Below, piece after piece: positions 22,301 to 37,300 of a DNA stretch of 64,000 bases (position 1 is its first letter; each line of letters begins with the position of its first letter). Position numbers and translations under genes: made by a program. Origin of the DNA: Amphiura filiformis (Eukaryota > Echinodermata > Ophiuroidea > Amphilepidida > Amphiuridae); contig NC_092640.1 in NCBI RefSeq assembly GCF_039555335.1, positions 36,698,784 through 36,762,783 of the forward strand, written 5' to 3'. The notes under the pieces are model-generated. The model saw only the letters and a list, made by a program, of their open reading frames with translations. It was not told where the DNA came from and ran no database searches.

Positions 22301-25300
22301 CTGGCCCGTTTTAGGAGATACTAAAGGTGGTTTTGGAACGAGACTGATTATGATTTCGAAGCTTTAATGGGCCGTTTATCAGGAGAATACAACAATGACG
22401 TCATCGTGAAATCGTTTGTTAGTGTGGATAAAAAAGATTCAACACGAAATATATTATTCGTAAGATGATGTTTGATTTCTATCTTTCCATGTTTAATTTT
22501 ATTCGAAGCATTTAGAAAAAAAAGATGTAGTATTTACAAATATTAGGGAAATGAAGGTATGTAAATCATGATTTCAAGTCTGGTTTTTGATTAATTTGTT
22601 CACTCTGTCAAACATTCCATGCAAAGTGCCAATATAGTCTTGCAAAGATTTCACTGACCAGATTCACCAGGTTTGTAGGTCTCAATACGTAGGACGTAAT
22701 ACGTTTTTTTTGCACAAAACCAGTTCTTAAGTCACGTATACGATCCCCTTCTGACTAATCAAAATACACCATCAGCAGTCGGGACCGGAAAACCGGAAGT
22801 GAGGATCGACCATCATCATTCTTAAGATGCTAATCGACCATGATAGACGAAACCGTCAATCGTGAGTAAAATTCTGGTTTTGTGCAAAAGAAATTTATTC
22901 AGTCTGTTATCTTTGTCATTTTTACGTATATATTTTTTTAAATATATGTGACCGTACAGCACGAATGAGCCGTAAATGTCCTCAATGGTATTCTGAGTTA
23001 CAGTGTAAAATGGGCATGAAGGTCGTATTCATAGGTACCTCAATTTGGTGCTACGTGTACCTCATTTAATGAGATACACGTAGCACCAAATTGAAATACC
23101 TATGAATATGACCTTCATGCCCATTTTACACTGTAACTCAGAATACAATTGAGGACATTTACGGCTCATTCGTGATGTACGGTCACATATGATTAATGTG
23201 AATCTCTTTCGAGTGAGTAGCCCTCTACAGTCACCAATCATCATAATACAATTGAACGGTTTTAAAGTCAACCAGGTTTCCTGTCGAGTAGCGTTATTGG
23301 GCTTTCTTGTATGTGTTTAATATAGGATTTTATTTTGAAGTGTTAGGTATCTTCTCCATCTTGGAACAGGTTCACCAGGTTGGGTAATTATACAATCTAA
23401 CAGGTATTGATTTGTCAAACCAATTGAAGAAACTTACTTTCTTGCTGACAGTTTGGTCAGTGAAACACTGTGACTGGCTAGTCTTGCTAGCAGTCTCCAA
23501 CAGTGGATCAGACACGTTACTTAGATTGTAGATCTCCTCATCTCTGTTCATAACTCCTCGCCCCTTCTCTTGATCATCTCCATTTCTTATCCTGGAATGA
23601 GTAGTTTTAAATTGTACCGTATACCACCGCTCGTTCGACAGTCCGAATGTTCGACACGCAGTCAACAGCAAAGACCAGATTGCTTCTGATTTTCAATAGG
23701 ATTAGGTCAGTAGGGTTAGGGTAAGGATTAGGATTACCGTGCTGAAAAAAAGTGGAATGTCGAAATACACAGAGGGCGCCCGATATTACAAAGCATCTGA
23801 TGATAAGACCCGATTTTAGTGGTGTATTTCATTCCAGTATTATTATGTCTTCTATTGTTATTACACATGTTACATTAGATCGATCAGCCATCTCTAGGAA
23901 TGCCAAGCAGGGACTACTACCTCGAAGAACAATATGCACACGTAAGTTAGCTGCACACATTTGCTACTCTCCCAAGTAAGAAAGCGGTAGGCTATGAAAA
24001 TGAAAGTTATTTTAATCTATTCGCAAAATTAACGTAGTAAATATAGATCAAAATGATTGTTCTCCATATGTTTTTCGGTGTTTCCGAAAAACCTGCGACG
24101 ATCGCATTAGAAATACGACATTATGCGACATTCACATTACAGAAACGACAGTATGTGAAATTCAGCTGTGTGTGATTGTGTCCCAATTTTGTGAATACGA
24201 CGCAGGTATGATACTACCCGAAACGCTTTCGTGAGAACACGCTTATCGGGTTAGACATTATTTGTTAGAGATACGATTCAGATACGACACTATATTAAAA
24301 AAAATTGCATAGTTTTAACAATTCAATATTGATTTTGTCCCGGTATATGTAAGAATACGGCGGTGATTGAATTAGACGCAGATACGAAAGGTTTAATTTC
24401 ATATAATTTAAAATTCAACACATAACATCATTACCTAATCTCACAAAGTAAACCATGTTTAATTTTGAAGTTTGATGTATTTGTAATACATATGCCACCT
24501 ATCTCGAAAAAGTCAAATAGAGCTAGCTTTATCCTATAACAATTATTCCTTTTAAATTATTAAACATACAGCATAATAGCTTGAACTTAAAACTTCAAAT
24601 GGAATTGGGCCAATGATGGTAATAGTGGAACAGTATCGACTCCGCATGATGCAGTCATGTCTGCAGTAGAATTCATCTCGACCTTTGCAGGACTTAACCC
24701 CATTAAAAGCTATTAAACCAAGATAACACTCATTGAAACAGCTCAACTGATTAAATCGGATCTTCTCTGGTTGTGCACAAGTGACTGTTTTCATGTGCGA
24801 TATCGCAATAAAGCTGGTATTCATAGCTTCAGTTGAGTAACCGATTATAAAGGAAACGAAAGGAAACAATGTTATGTGTGGCTTTGTTCACGAAATCAGA
24901 CAATGTCGTGCTTTTTGTAAACCAGCATTCTTGAAAATGAGCAACATAATGATTTTTGACTTAACACGGTTTGGAAATAATTTCTTCATATTTTTGGTGT
25001 TATCTGTCGTTTACATGTCCTTCCTAAAACACAAAAGTACGACCCTCTCCAAACACCTAAATTAGCTAAAAATTTAGGACATGTTACAAAACTATATTGT
25101 CTAGAATTTTAGAAGAGTACTTTTAATATTGGCCGGTTATTTTTCACACAGCGACGTTAACTAGGCAATGTACTATTACCTATAACATTAACTAAAACAC
25201 CAAAGTACGAATATTTCCAAACATCTAAATTAGCTAAAAATTTAGGACATGTTAAAAACTATATTTTCTAGAACTTTAGAAGAGTACTTTTAATATTGGC

Positions 25301-28300
25301 CGGTTATTTTTCACACAGCGACGTTAACTAGTCATATCCCCATACTGTTAACGTAGGGCTATTTGTAAAGGTCACGCGTCAATGGGAAAGAGCACTGTGT
25401 ATTGTGTATAGGAAAACGGACAGTAACTGCAGTATGGTTATTAGAAACATCTCCTTCTAACACACGCTTCTCTCGGAAACACATTTTGTCCTTCACGTAT
25501 ACCACTATGTGTTTCGACCGACAGTTTGTATAGTGTATAGTTTGTTTACAACTTATGATACACAGAATATCAATGATTACAGCCGAGTATTTCAACATTT
25601 TTATACATGCAGTACAAGAAGGCATATTTCGATTACATGGTTACTATAGCCACCATGCTTGGAGCAGAAGAAGGCGCGGCCACTATTGATATGACTGCTG
25701 TGTTAGAATATGAGACCATACTAGCAAATGTAAGTCTTCAATTTTAACCTTTGTTGTTGTTGTTGGTTTTTTTAAAGATATCAAGGAAAGTGTTGCTGGG
25801 GAATCGTTTTTAAACCAATTTTTTAAACAAGCAAAAATGAAATGGTTAGAAAGTGACTCAGTAAGATTCGATATACAGTTTTTGATATTCGTAGTAGCCT
25901 GCTATAAAGAGAATGTCGAAAAGCCCAACTTAACATAAGTATTGGATAATTTAAAGAAAAAACTTAAAAAGGAATAGGGGCCCAATAGTAGTTTGCAACA
26001 TCAGCATAGTAGTATATAATTTAATAAATAAAGAAAGGTTATGAAATGCAAGGCATATAATTATATTGTAGTCATGACAGTGGGAGAGGTGTAAAATGGT
26101 ACTGCATGGATGCAATCAAATGAAAGGAATACAACTCTGATTACCATTTCTGTTAGTATTGCAAGTCAATCATGGTATCGCATATTGGAGAGGTGGTGTT
26201 GGAGCAGAATTATTCTATTTAGAATATAGCTTTGCATATTAAATTCTGATGGATTGTTTTTCAAACAGAGGTATTTATTTCTTAATAGTGACTGCTTTGG
26301 TAAAGAAGACATCGACAAGAATAAAGAATCCGAACGAGTGTTATTTAGTGACTTTTTATTTAAGCAATACCGAAAAAGATATGAATATAAACATTTAGAT
26401 AACACTGTTTTAGTTCTAAACAGCAATGGAAATGGAGTTTAAGTTAACTTTACTATGGCCCGAGGACTGAACGCGACCTGCCCCTCCCAAACCCCCTCTA
26501 CCCATTGGGTACGCCACTATTTCTATACTAATATCTTAAAATGAAATCCAATGGAAATTTGTATACGTATATCGCTTACCATTATAGAGTAATAAAGTAT
26601 GTACAAAAAGTAATGCAGCTGTTATAAATACACCTATAGCTTCAGAATTGTTTCCGCAATATTTCTGCATAGAAAGCTAGATGATTTATTTACCAGCATT
26701 TTAATACCCCGTTTGTCAAATATTGTTCAATATTAACAACACAGTAGTGCTTTTAAAGGAAAATATCTGAATTTGAAAGTTGCAGCTTACAGCAATCAAT
26801 AGTTATTACGCAAGCATTGTGGCACGTAAAAACCTCCATTTATCTTCGCACTGACTTCAAATCAATACAAATATATAGCTGCAACTTTTAAATTGGTGTA
26901 TTTTTTTTTAAAATACTGCTTTGTTGTTAATATTGAACAAAATTGGACAAATGTGGTATCAAAATGCGCGTAAATAAATCATCTTTCTCTCTGTGAACAT
27001 GGCAGCTTTAATACATTCTGATGTGTAATAAGAGCATAACATACGTCTCCTAAATATTCAAATGTATTTCAGGTTTCACATTGATTTCAAATTCAATTTT
27101 TGAATAGATAACAATACCGGGTGAAGAAAGACGTGACGGTGAAGCTTTGTACAACCCAACCAATATTAGTGGTCTCGATAAATCTATCCCTGAGGTGAGA
27201 TATTATAGGGATTTTAGTGCATCACAATAAACTAATTACAACAATTAGTAATGTAATGTTTGTAATGTTTTCAATTTGATGCACATATTTTTGCTGTGAT
27301 GTGTTTAGATTCGTTATTGCGAATTAAGAGCCTTCGGAATTCTTAATGAACACAATTTTATGAAATCATATTTTCAAATTTATCTGAGAAAATATGATGA
27401 TTGTTTTTATATAATCTAGATTAATTGGATGCAATATTTTAACACCATTATGCCAGAAGAACTTACACCATTACCTGACACAGAAGAAGTAATTAATAAA
27501 TCGCCAGATTATATGAAGAATGCCTCAAGAATAACAATAGATGAGACGCCTCAAAGGTAAATGCTTTATTTGTACTGTTTGCACTTTAAAATGGCATCGG
27601 GTCGTATGTATGTGGAGGAGAATTTCGCAGGAGACAGTAAAGAGAATGTAAGCATAAGCATCAATTTAGAGGTTAATAAGTGTGCATCGGTTGTTTTGAG
27701 GGTATTGTGAAATATCTAAACATTGTGCTTTGGAACCGAGGAATAATCCCTAGGGTGGATATTCCGAGCTCCAAAGCACAATGTTTAAATATTTCACAAT
27801 ACCTGAAATATAATGATGCAAAGTCATTAACATCATTCAAAACCGTCAGTTTGTACTTTTTAAATTCAAATTTCATCACAATTTCTTTCATTAAATTTGA
27901 AAACAAAACAAAATTTCTTTCGTGTCTTTCGTTTTTCCTGTACAAAAATCGAATCTCCGATTAAGGAAATGCCGCTAGCGACCAATCACACTAACGCGCA
28001 ATCACGCGGCGTCCAGCGTCCGCGTAAATTGTTCGAATGAACAGCAGGTCACGTGGCTTTGTCATTGTAAAGCGTACTTTTAGCTACGCGGTCATTATAC
28101 TTTTTCAATAACCTGCATTTGCGTCCGCGTATTTAAAAGCTATTATCTGTGATTGGATTAAACACGTCGTGTATATTTGTGAGGTTCTTATTCAGTAAAT
28201 TAACACAAATTGCTTAAATTTATACTAATTGCTTCAACAGAAACTAGCTCAATCATCGCAGCAGTAAATCAACAAAATAATACCATAACTCTATTCATCT

Positions 28301-31300
28301 AGTATTCAAATTTTACCTTAAATTAATTGTTGCAAATACGTACAGTTTGTTATGAACTAAAAATAAGTCATTTTACATTTTCTTCTTTAGATGGCGAAAA
28401 TGATTGCGAACTTGAAGACTGCGTTCAAAGACATGCTTGAATACAATGAGTGGATGGACGAAGACACTAAGATCGTAGCCAGAGAAAAGGTATAGTGACT
28501 CAATAATTTTAATTCCTTTTCAGAATTCAACAAATTACATGTCCTAAAAAACTTGAATAGAAACATTGAATCTTACATCGGTAAATATTCTCAAAATATA
28601 TATGACTATAATAAGTATTACTGAAGGAATCCTTTTGAGATGCAGAAGCAGATAAATAAATCCTTTTTATATCATGACGGTATCTGCAGCTGGAGAGGGC
28701 GTGCTCCAGGGACCAAACCGCTTAACCAACCGCCGCCCGTCCGAAGTAGGGGGCAGTTGCAGTAGACTGAGTGAACTGGCAACAAGATGTAGTATAACCT
28801 GGGCTTCATAACACTAACATTTTAAAAACTGCACGTCCTTAGAAAGTTGATGCAGATCAAATGCAAGTAGCGGTCACACCCGGCCATTGTTTTCAATCTC
28901 CCACTCATCACAATTTCCATAACACAATTTCATTACAACTATATTGATATTATCATTAAACTTTGCAGTGTGATGCTATTCGTGATCAAATAGGTTACCC
29001 GGACTGGATTATGGAGGACTCAACACTTAATGACTTTTATGTGAAGGTAATATTATACAGAACGATTTCAGTACGTCACGTGCATGCTTAAAATTTTCAG
29101 CAAATCTTCTTTATCCCCACCCAAAAACATTTTACATATTTTCCAATAACAAGTTTGTCATACATTTATATAACCCAGATGGACTTCATCAGATGACCTT
29201 GTTCAATCTAACTTTTTCAGAAAATTACCTTTGCTTTAGTAGTAAGGTGTGAGGTAAACAGGTGCCATTTGAAACTAAATCAAACGATGGTAAAATGTGA
29301 CAGATCTACTGCTTTTCTAGTGAAGCTTTGCTGTCGCATCTTTGTTTCGCGGGAGTAACATTGTTTTCATATTAAAATGCCAACCACAACAGGAATGGAA
29401 TTAAGTACTACACCCATTGCATTTTTTTGCGGTTTTTTGCATTTTGTGAAGAAATGAGAAAAAAATTGGCCAAAGTGGTATGCAAAATGAAGGGCAAATC
29501 TTCTCGTTCTATTGGTGGCATCGGTATCAACGTAGCTTACATGCTTTTTTAGATAGAAGCCAAAAGGTGGTACATCACTGGTGTTTTAAATTCACTTCAT
29601 TTTGGAAAGCTTAATTTCAACGGATTTCGTTAAAATTTTGGATACGTGTTGCTAACGCATTAGAGAAATAATGTTGATAGGTAAAATGGGAATAAGTGGT
29701 TCCTGATGGCTTCAGGAACTTGGTTATTTTCAGTGTTCCACATCTATCAAAAACGAACTGGTTAAAATGCTTCTATTTTCAATGTTGAGCTATATTTTGT
29801 ATTTTTAACTAGCGACATTATTTCACTGAAACTTAATCAAGCCATAGGTAACAGGTTATCACAACCATAGTACAGCAAAATTGAAAAAAATTGCATTTTT
29901 CATCATCTATACCACCACATTCCGTAAGGCTCGTTAAGCTTAAAATCCCGATTTTGGTAACTATTTTACCGTTGTTTTCTAATCCATTTCAACTAGGAAC
30001 TCCAAAATTGATACAGTGATATAATATTTTAAGTGGAATAATGTTTTTCGTGTCTTACCTATGATTGTCGCTATCCAAGGCAAACAAATCAAATATATTC
30101 CATAGAATTATGCACGTCGCCACGGTATTCCGAATTTTGACACACGCTAATTTTGCTACGTCACCCACAATCCATTGCGTATAACCAGTTGCCGTGTTTT
30201 AGTGTATGTATATATTTAGGTATTTTTAAGCTCAAATCCCGGTGTATTGGGCAATAGCCTACGGAGCCATGGAGTAGGAAAAAACAAATTTTGGACAAGC
30301 CAAGACGGGAGGGGGCAAGGAATTTGGGACAATTTGGCAGATCGAAGGGGGAAAGCGATATTTGGCGCACATTAAAAGGGCATTTCGTGATCCACAGCCT
30401 CATCCCCCCACTTTTCTCAAAAAAAGTTTTTATAAACCTCTGGCTATACATAATGTTTATGTACAAAATATTTCTTGCAGATTAATTCGTTTAGCAAAGA
30501 TACATATGGAGCACCAGAACGAAATTACAACGCATTGTCTATGGACAAAATCGGAATCAACTGAAAATTTGGGAATAGGCCCTGTGGTTTTTTCGTGGAT
30601 ATCTAATGCAAAATGACATAAATAGAGGATGCTAGGATCACGAAATTAGAGTCACGCGGTAGCATGACCAGCAAGTTTAAAAAAAAAACGACTGATAAAG
30701 AAGAATAAACAGATGCACCGCGAGACTATATTTACACGGAACAAAACGCTATTGTTCTATGATATTTTTCGCTGGGTACAAAATATATCTAAAACCATGC
30801 TAAATCGTATTTACTGTCCAAAGTGTCATATTTTAATAACTCTTTATTTCAAAAAGTTACACCAATCTTACAGTCAATCCGATTGTTTGATAATAAACAA
30901 ACATTCTTGCTTTATTTCACGCGGTATTTCATAGCCAAAATTAGTGGCAAATCATAGCTAATCATACTGATATCCACAATCTTTCGACACTGCTACAGCC
31001 ATACATGGCTGTCACTGTCGCACTAATTTTTCAGATTCACTTTCAAATATACCCAGGCATTTTCCTGGATACCCTTCATACAAATTATGGACCCCATTCG
31101 CCAAAAAATCAAGTTTTTCACAATTCTTTTATTCTTTCCGGACCACAGCATATATTCATATTAATAAATACTCCAATTTCACACATCGTAATAACGGGAC
31201 GTCCCCATGGCGAAGTGGTTAAGGCCATGGACTTCTAATCCATTTATGAAGTTCGAAACTTCCCACCACTTTTTTTAAAAATGTTTTATTAATCAATTTA

Positions 31301-34300
31301 TTGTCGTAAATTAAGAATAACACCATTTCGAACATCCATTGCTATTGTGATATTATTTTTTTCATCAAACAAACATGTTTGATTTTTTATTCACATTTAG
31401 GCCTAGGCCTTGGGCCTACTTTCACCATCCAGATGCTATCGCCATGCCTGACTATCATGGCATCTTCGTCATTTAAAACACATTTATCAGTGGCTCTGTT
31501 CACAGCTCAGACTGAAATTATATTTGATATAAATATTATAAATGAAAATCACAAACCGCGAAAGATCGCCAACAACTATTATCTGGGGCATTTAGACGCT
31601 TCCGTAGTATAGGCTTAAATATATGCGCATTTACCAGTTCCGACATGAAGTAGGCCTAAATCGGATTTACTCTATGTGTGTCTCTCTGGCATTGTCAACA
31701 TTGGGTGTGCGTTGTTCATATTTACATTTTATTTACATATTTACGTAGCCTTGAAAAATTAAAGTATATTAAAATGTTTATTGATCATTGTGTACGCCTC
31801 TGAACATTACAGTCACGCGTGACGAGCAAGTTTTAAAAATAAACGACTGATAAAGTTTTGTTTAATTATTTATTGTCATGAATCAAGAATAGCAACTTCA
31901 AACATCCATTTTTCGTTTTATTCGTTTTATGGTGCACTTCGTAACTTGACTTTCCAAGCTTGGAGCTGCTTGGCTACATTCATAAAAAGAAAAGAAATCT
32001 ACCAAAAAACGTTGACAACGTAAAGAAATCAGCAAGTTTAAAAAACCCACCTCGGCTCACTTTTTGAAACTTGGTCCCATTTGAACACCAACAGCAAATC
32101 AGTGTTTTTATTTTATTTCAACAGAATACAGCGTTTCCAACAAGATTACAAACAAGCCTACATGTTATTCGTTTAATTCAATCATTAATCATGATATTAT
32201 AAAACAAAACACAAAAGATATTGGCTTATCATGCAAGAACAAGATAATAACCGTTCAGGTCGTTCCAGAAAGCTTACAAATTAATATCGCATCTGCACAT
32301 TAAAGATACATAACACTGGAAATGTTTTAAATTGATGTAAATATGATAAATATGACACAGTACCTTTTACAAATGGGACCAAGTTTCAAAAAGTGAGCCG
32401 AGGTGGGTTTTTTTAAACTTGCTGATTTCTTTACGTTGTCAACGTTTTTTTGGTAGATACTCCTTTAAATGGGACAAGACTGATTTTTAAATAACACGCT
32501 CAAGGCTTTGGAATCACGTCACGCCAGGCATATGCCTACAGAAAGTTAGAAACGCAGTCAAATATGAAATTTTCTGCACGTTATCCGACACGCTCTTATA
32601 TAACGTAGGCCCTACGCTCGCATTTAGACATTCCATCTAGACAATTTTAAAGGCCTATCCAGTGATCCCAGGAAAGTATGAAAAATCAAAATTGTTTATA
32701 ATGTCTAAAAGTAAAGGACAAGTCATTTAAATTGTCGTTAGGCCCTTATAGGTATTTTTGAAATGTAAGCCTAATATTCCTAACAGTCTGCCCCCCTTGG
32801 ATGCGGTCGCCCTGAAGCATTTTACTAGTGTCTTTTTTGTAGGCCTACTTTTGAGCCTATTTTGTTTCGTTAAAGATTTCCCCCTTGAATGAGGGTTGCC
32901 CCTTTGACTCCTTTGACCCCCTAAGAAGTCCTAGCTACGCCCATGATGCCACCTCACGGGGAGGGCAGAACATACATTTCTGGTGGGTATGCTCCTGAGG
33001 TGTGCTCCCTCTGAATTTAGTAGGTGGTGGGTCCCGGGGAGCGCCGGGGGAGCTGGCGGCGTCATGCGCGGAAAGGAATATTTTGGAGCTGCCAACAAAT
33101 ATAGAAGGGGGTCTTTTGGAGCTGCGAATAGTCAAAATTGGGTCTTTCTTCGCTTTCTGGTTGAATAACGCCAAAAAAACACACACACAAAAAACAGAAA
33201 TGTGAAGAATGATCGAGCAATTTAGGTCTTTTAGAGCTGAAATTGTCAAGTTACCGTGTTTTATGTATGCTATAATAGCTCTATTTTGGTCACGGGTCCA
33301 ACGCTTAAAATTCAATTTTAATAAGACGACGGTCACAATCTTGATTTTATCAGGGATTTTACCAAGAGAAGGCGCTAGGCATACATGCTGATGTTTGAAT
33401 CTGGCAACACGAGAACTTTGAACTTATGCGGTACTCTAGTAGCCGTCCAGCCCTGTTCAGTTTTATACACGCATTTGAATAGGGATTATTTTGCGCACTT
33501 ATCTAATGTTTATGGAGCACATTTTCTTCATTAATTTGTCAAGTTGATGTCAAATGTTCTATTCTACGTTATTTGGCAATAGTGTTTTTTTGCCTATAGT
33601 TCGTCCAAACATGGTCCAAAGTTGTAATTTGTTGTTTTTGATCGCAAAGGTCGGATATTTTTATTCACGATTTAACTGTGCACCCGCTCGAGGGCTTCGC
33701 AATAGTGCAGATTTCGGCGAAAGTTTGACGGTAATTTTGCCATTTTGGACACTAAAACGCATTCGATCCTTAATTTTATTTCGACAAAATTTCTGATTAG
33801 ATATAGCATAATGAGGCGGCTACAAATTTTTTGACCTAATCTTAAAGAATTATTTTCAAAAGTCTGACCTGTGTATTTCCTATTGGTAATACAAATGACG
33901 TGTCAGCCCTAAATATACATAGGCAGGTCGTATTTTGGACTGGTAGCGAGTCTAATACTGTATGTGAATATCGATGTATGTTAGAAACGGCAGAAACAAA
34001 CCGGTTGTGAAGGAGACTACGTGGATCGCTAAAAATAAGCGTCCTTAACAACCAGTCAACTTTAAGACAAATAGGTGAAAAAGGACACTCTTTCGATGTT
34101 TTTCATATTTTTTTTATTTCACATGATCAGTGCATATATCGCCTAGCTATAAATGACAAAATATTTTTTTAGACCAATCAAACCAATATATGGGTGTAGT
34201 ACGCCCTTAATGGATACATTTTGGTCTATTTTAATTAGTGGTAGATGTAATACCCGACGGAGGGTTACCATGCAATGGCATCTTAGTACATAGTTGAAAG

Positions 34301-37300
34301 TAAACTTTTTTATAGGTTACTGAACAATTCCATTCCATATACCTTTCGTGAGGACTGGTCGTAGTCCTTGCCACAGTTTTCAACTAACAAACACTGAATC
34401 ACACAGTATAGTTATATAACAAAGTATAGATAGAGGTAGCATTTTAATCATGTTCTGTATGACTTCCAAACAGATGAATATATCTGAAGACATGTATTTT
34501 GAAAACATATTGGATTACATTGGATGGGGTGCGAATGACAATTTGGCACGCCTTAGGAAAGACGTAGATAAAGACGAGTAAGTATTAACAATTGTGATTT
34601 AACGCCGGAAATAGAAACAATTGTCTTTGCATCATTTAGACAGTGTAAATTTTTTAACAATGATTATATAAAACAATAATCTTCATTAATTTTTTGTTTT
34701 ACACTTATGAGCGCGTCGTGTATAAATTACCCAGCAAACACAACGTAACGTTTTAAAAGGGTTATAATTTGGGTTTTGATTTCGAGTCGGCTCCTATAAA
34801 AGATCATGTAAACATTATAAAACTTTGCTGTAAAATACTTCTTGCAAACATTTTTGGCAAATATTTCCTCAACACTTAAATATTTATGTTAGAATATTTT
34901 GCAGCTTTTTTTTTCAATTTTTTTTCAATGATTTTTTTTCAATGATATTAAAACATTTCATATCTTTTATATAGCCTGACATTTAATTGTCTTTATGTTT
35001 GGTGTATTTGCTGGGGAGGAACCTTACATGTCGAAGCAAACGTTTCTGATGCACACCTACAATATTTCAATTTGATTTGTAATTTTTGAAATATTTAGAT
35101 GGTTTACAGGACCTGCAGTTGTGAACGCGTATTACAGTTTTTCCAGTAATAAAATCGGTAAGATTCTTTCTCTTATTTATATAAGATGTAATGTGTTAAT
35201 ATAAATCGTTACATGGCTCATTTTAACTTTTTTAACACAACAAGAGTACAGCTCACAACAAATATAGTTGCAATAGCATCAATTGCAACTATCTTTTATG
35301 GAAGACTGTAATTAGCTTAGCTATTACCATTCTGGTAAAATTGCATTTTCCGGTGGTTATTTTTTCCCTTCAGTGTTCCCAGCTGGAATTCTACGACCAC
35401 CTTTCTACCACAAAGACTCTCCATGGTAAGTGGAAAACTTAAGATATGATATTAACTCAAACACACCTGGCCTTAAATTGGAAAAAAAAATATTGACAGA
35501 GTTCACTTGCGGTTATGTACAGTTGCTATCGGTGCCCGAAGAGGTACCGATGACACTTTTTATCCTACCCTGAACATTTGTACAGTTCATTCGTTTTTTA
35601 TTTAAAAATGAAAAACAATAACTCTATGAACTTGTTAAATATTATGCTTCTTACAATTTATTACATCTTCAAGGAGTGAAGTTAAGAATCATCGGTACCT
35701 ACCCGAGCACGGATAGTTCTATAGGACCAAAATCGCTGTGGTGCCTAAGGCGAATCGACCAATCACTTCCTCAATGTGTTGAGAAAAATCGCAATAGAAA
35801 TCTGCAACGTGTTTGGAAAATGGGAGAGAAATAATACAGAGCGTGCGATTTCCAAACGTACTTATCAGACGCCCGTGCATCTATTCAAATTCCCGTCATA
35901 TGAGAGTGGTTTTGAATAGATGCTCTGGCACGTTTGGAAATCGTAAGCTCTCTAATAAGGATTTGAGAATAAATTTTGCAATAAATTTGAAATTTTTGAA
36001 CATTTTTGGATAATTTGACCATTAAATCAAGTCCGCATTATTTATAATTATAGTCTGTGTTTATAATTATACTAATTTTAATATTGTATTCTTAATGTTT
36101 TGAAATCATTCTCAATTTCGGGATATGCAGGATTGTCGAAACTTGACCATGATAATGTTCAAAAATGTTCGAAATCCCCTATGACAAATAAAATTTATTA
36201 CCCAATTTTCTCTTTAGAATAATTCTCTTTGTCACCAATAAAATATTTTTAAAGGTTCATGAGTTATACTAAAGCCAGTGTTGTTTCTCCTTATAAATTA
36301 GGTATCTGAATTACGGTGGTATCGGAGCGGTCATTGGGCACGAGATAACACACGGCTTTGACGACCGAGGTAAAATTCATGATAACATATTAAGGGAGGT
36401 GTAAGGAGCGTGAACCTGGTTTGGATGCAGAGGGTGTGTGCCTGTAACAGACACAGCCACCAGAAAAGGACCAGCTCAGATCGCGCGCCAAATAAGTTTG
36501 CAGTCCAGAAATTTCATTTTTTCTCAGCCTTGCAAAAAATAGGCAGAGGTGGGAATCGAACCCGGGACCTCGGTGTTGTAAAACCTACTGCGTTACCACT
36601 GGGCCAACTGACAATCAGCTATGAGAAGTTTGATAGTAATCCTTGATATTGCTGAATAGAATAAATCAATACTGATAGGTCTATTTATCTAATGTACGAT
36701 GCTATTCAAATTGGCCTATAAACTAGGAATATAATGTGAAATGACTATCAATCGATCAATCAATCAAGTTGTCAAGTTATCAACAATCAATAATAAACCG
36801 ACGTAGGCCTATCATGGAATATTACTAACTAGGCCTACTAACTAATATACCAAATAAATAAAATAAATAAATAAGTCAGTAAATAAATAAATAGACATAG
36901 GCCTAAATAAATAAATAAATACATAATGCAGAATGCAGTTAGTATTTTAGTTGCAAAATACAAACATTCTATTCACACATTCTATTATAATTTCTGCTAT
37001 ACACGCAAAGGACCTGTGCCTTTAATATGTCCGCGCCTAATCAATAATGAGTCTTTCACCATGCTCACACACCATGTTAAACTATTGTATCCCTGCAAGT
37101 ATATATTATCTACTGAACAACTCAATGAAATGGATGCTATAACGTACCCAATCAAGCGAACATATCAAGGTCATATCAGGGCGTTATACAAAGAATGGTC
37201 AAAGGTCAACGTTTCCAAAGAAGTATAGTAATAGATGTAGACACAAGCTTTCGTGCGGGAAACATAAACACATAGTCGTCAGTCGTGTGGTTTTATGAGA

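Larger units (their letters stand above)
29047..34473 (+). other. intron 12 of the peptidase gene (5.4 kb)
   Basis: The longest intron, with no host exon seen. It holds a fragment of the G-rich repeat (30,285–30,370), a direct repeat pair around a tRNA-like gene (30,650–31,910), a 462-bp foldback element (31,997–32,458) and a short GC-rich stretch (33,020–33,070). Confidence 0.6.

Noticed and set aside
22300-22460. Exon 5 frame break taken as proof of a pseudogene
   Set aside because: The break is one base in a T run, like the breaks in the LINE and gypsy elements, so an assembly error is at least as likely.
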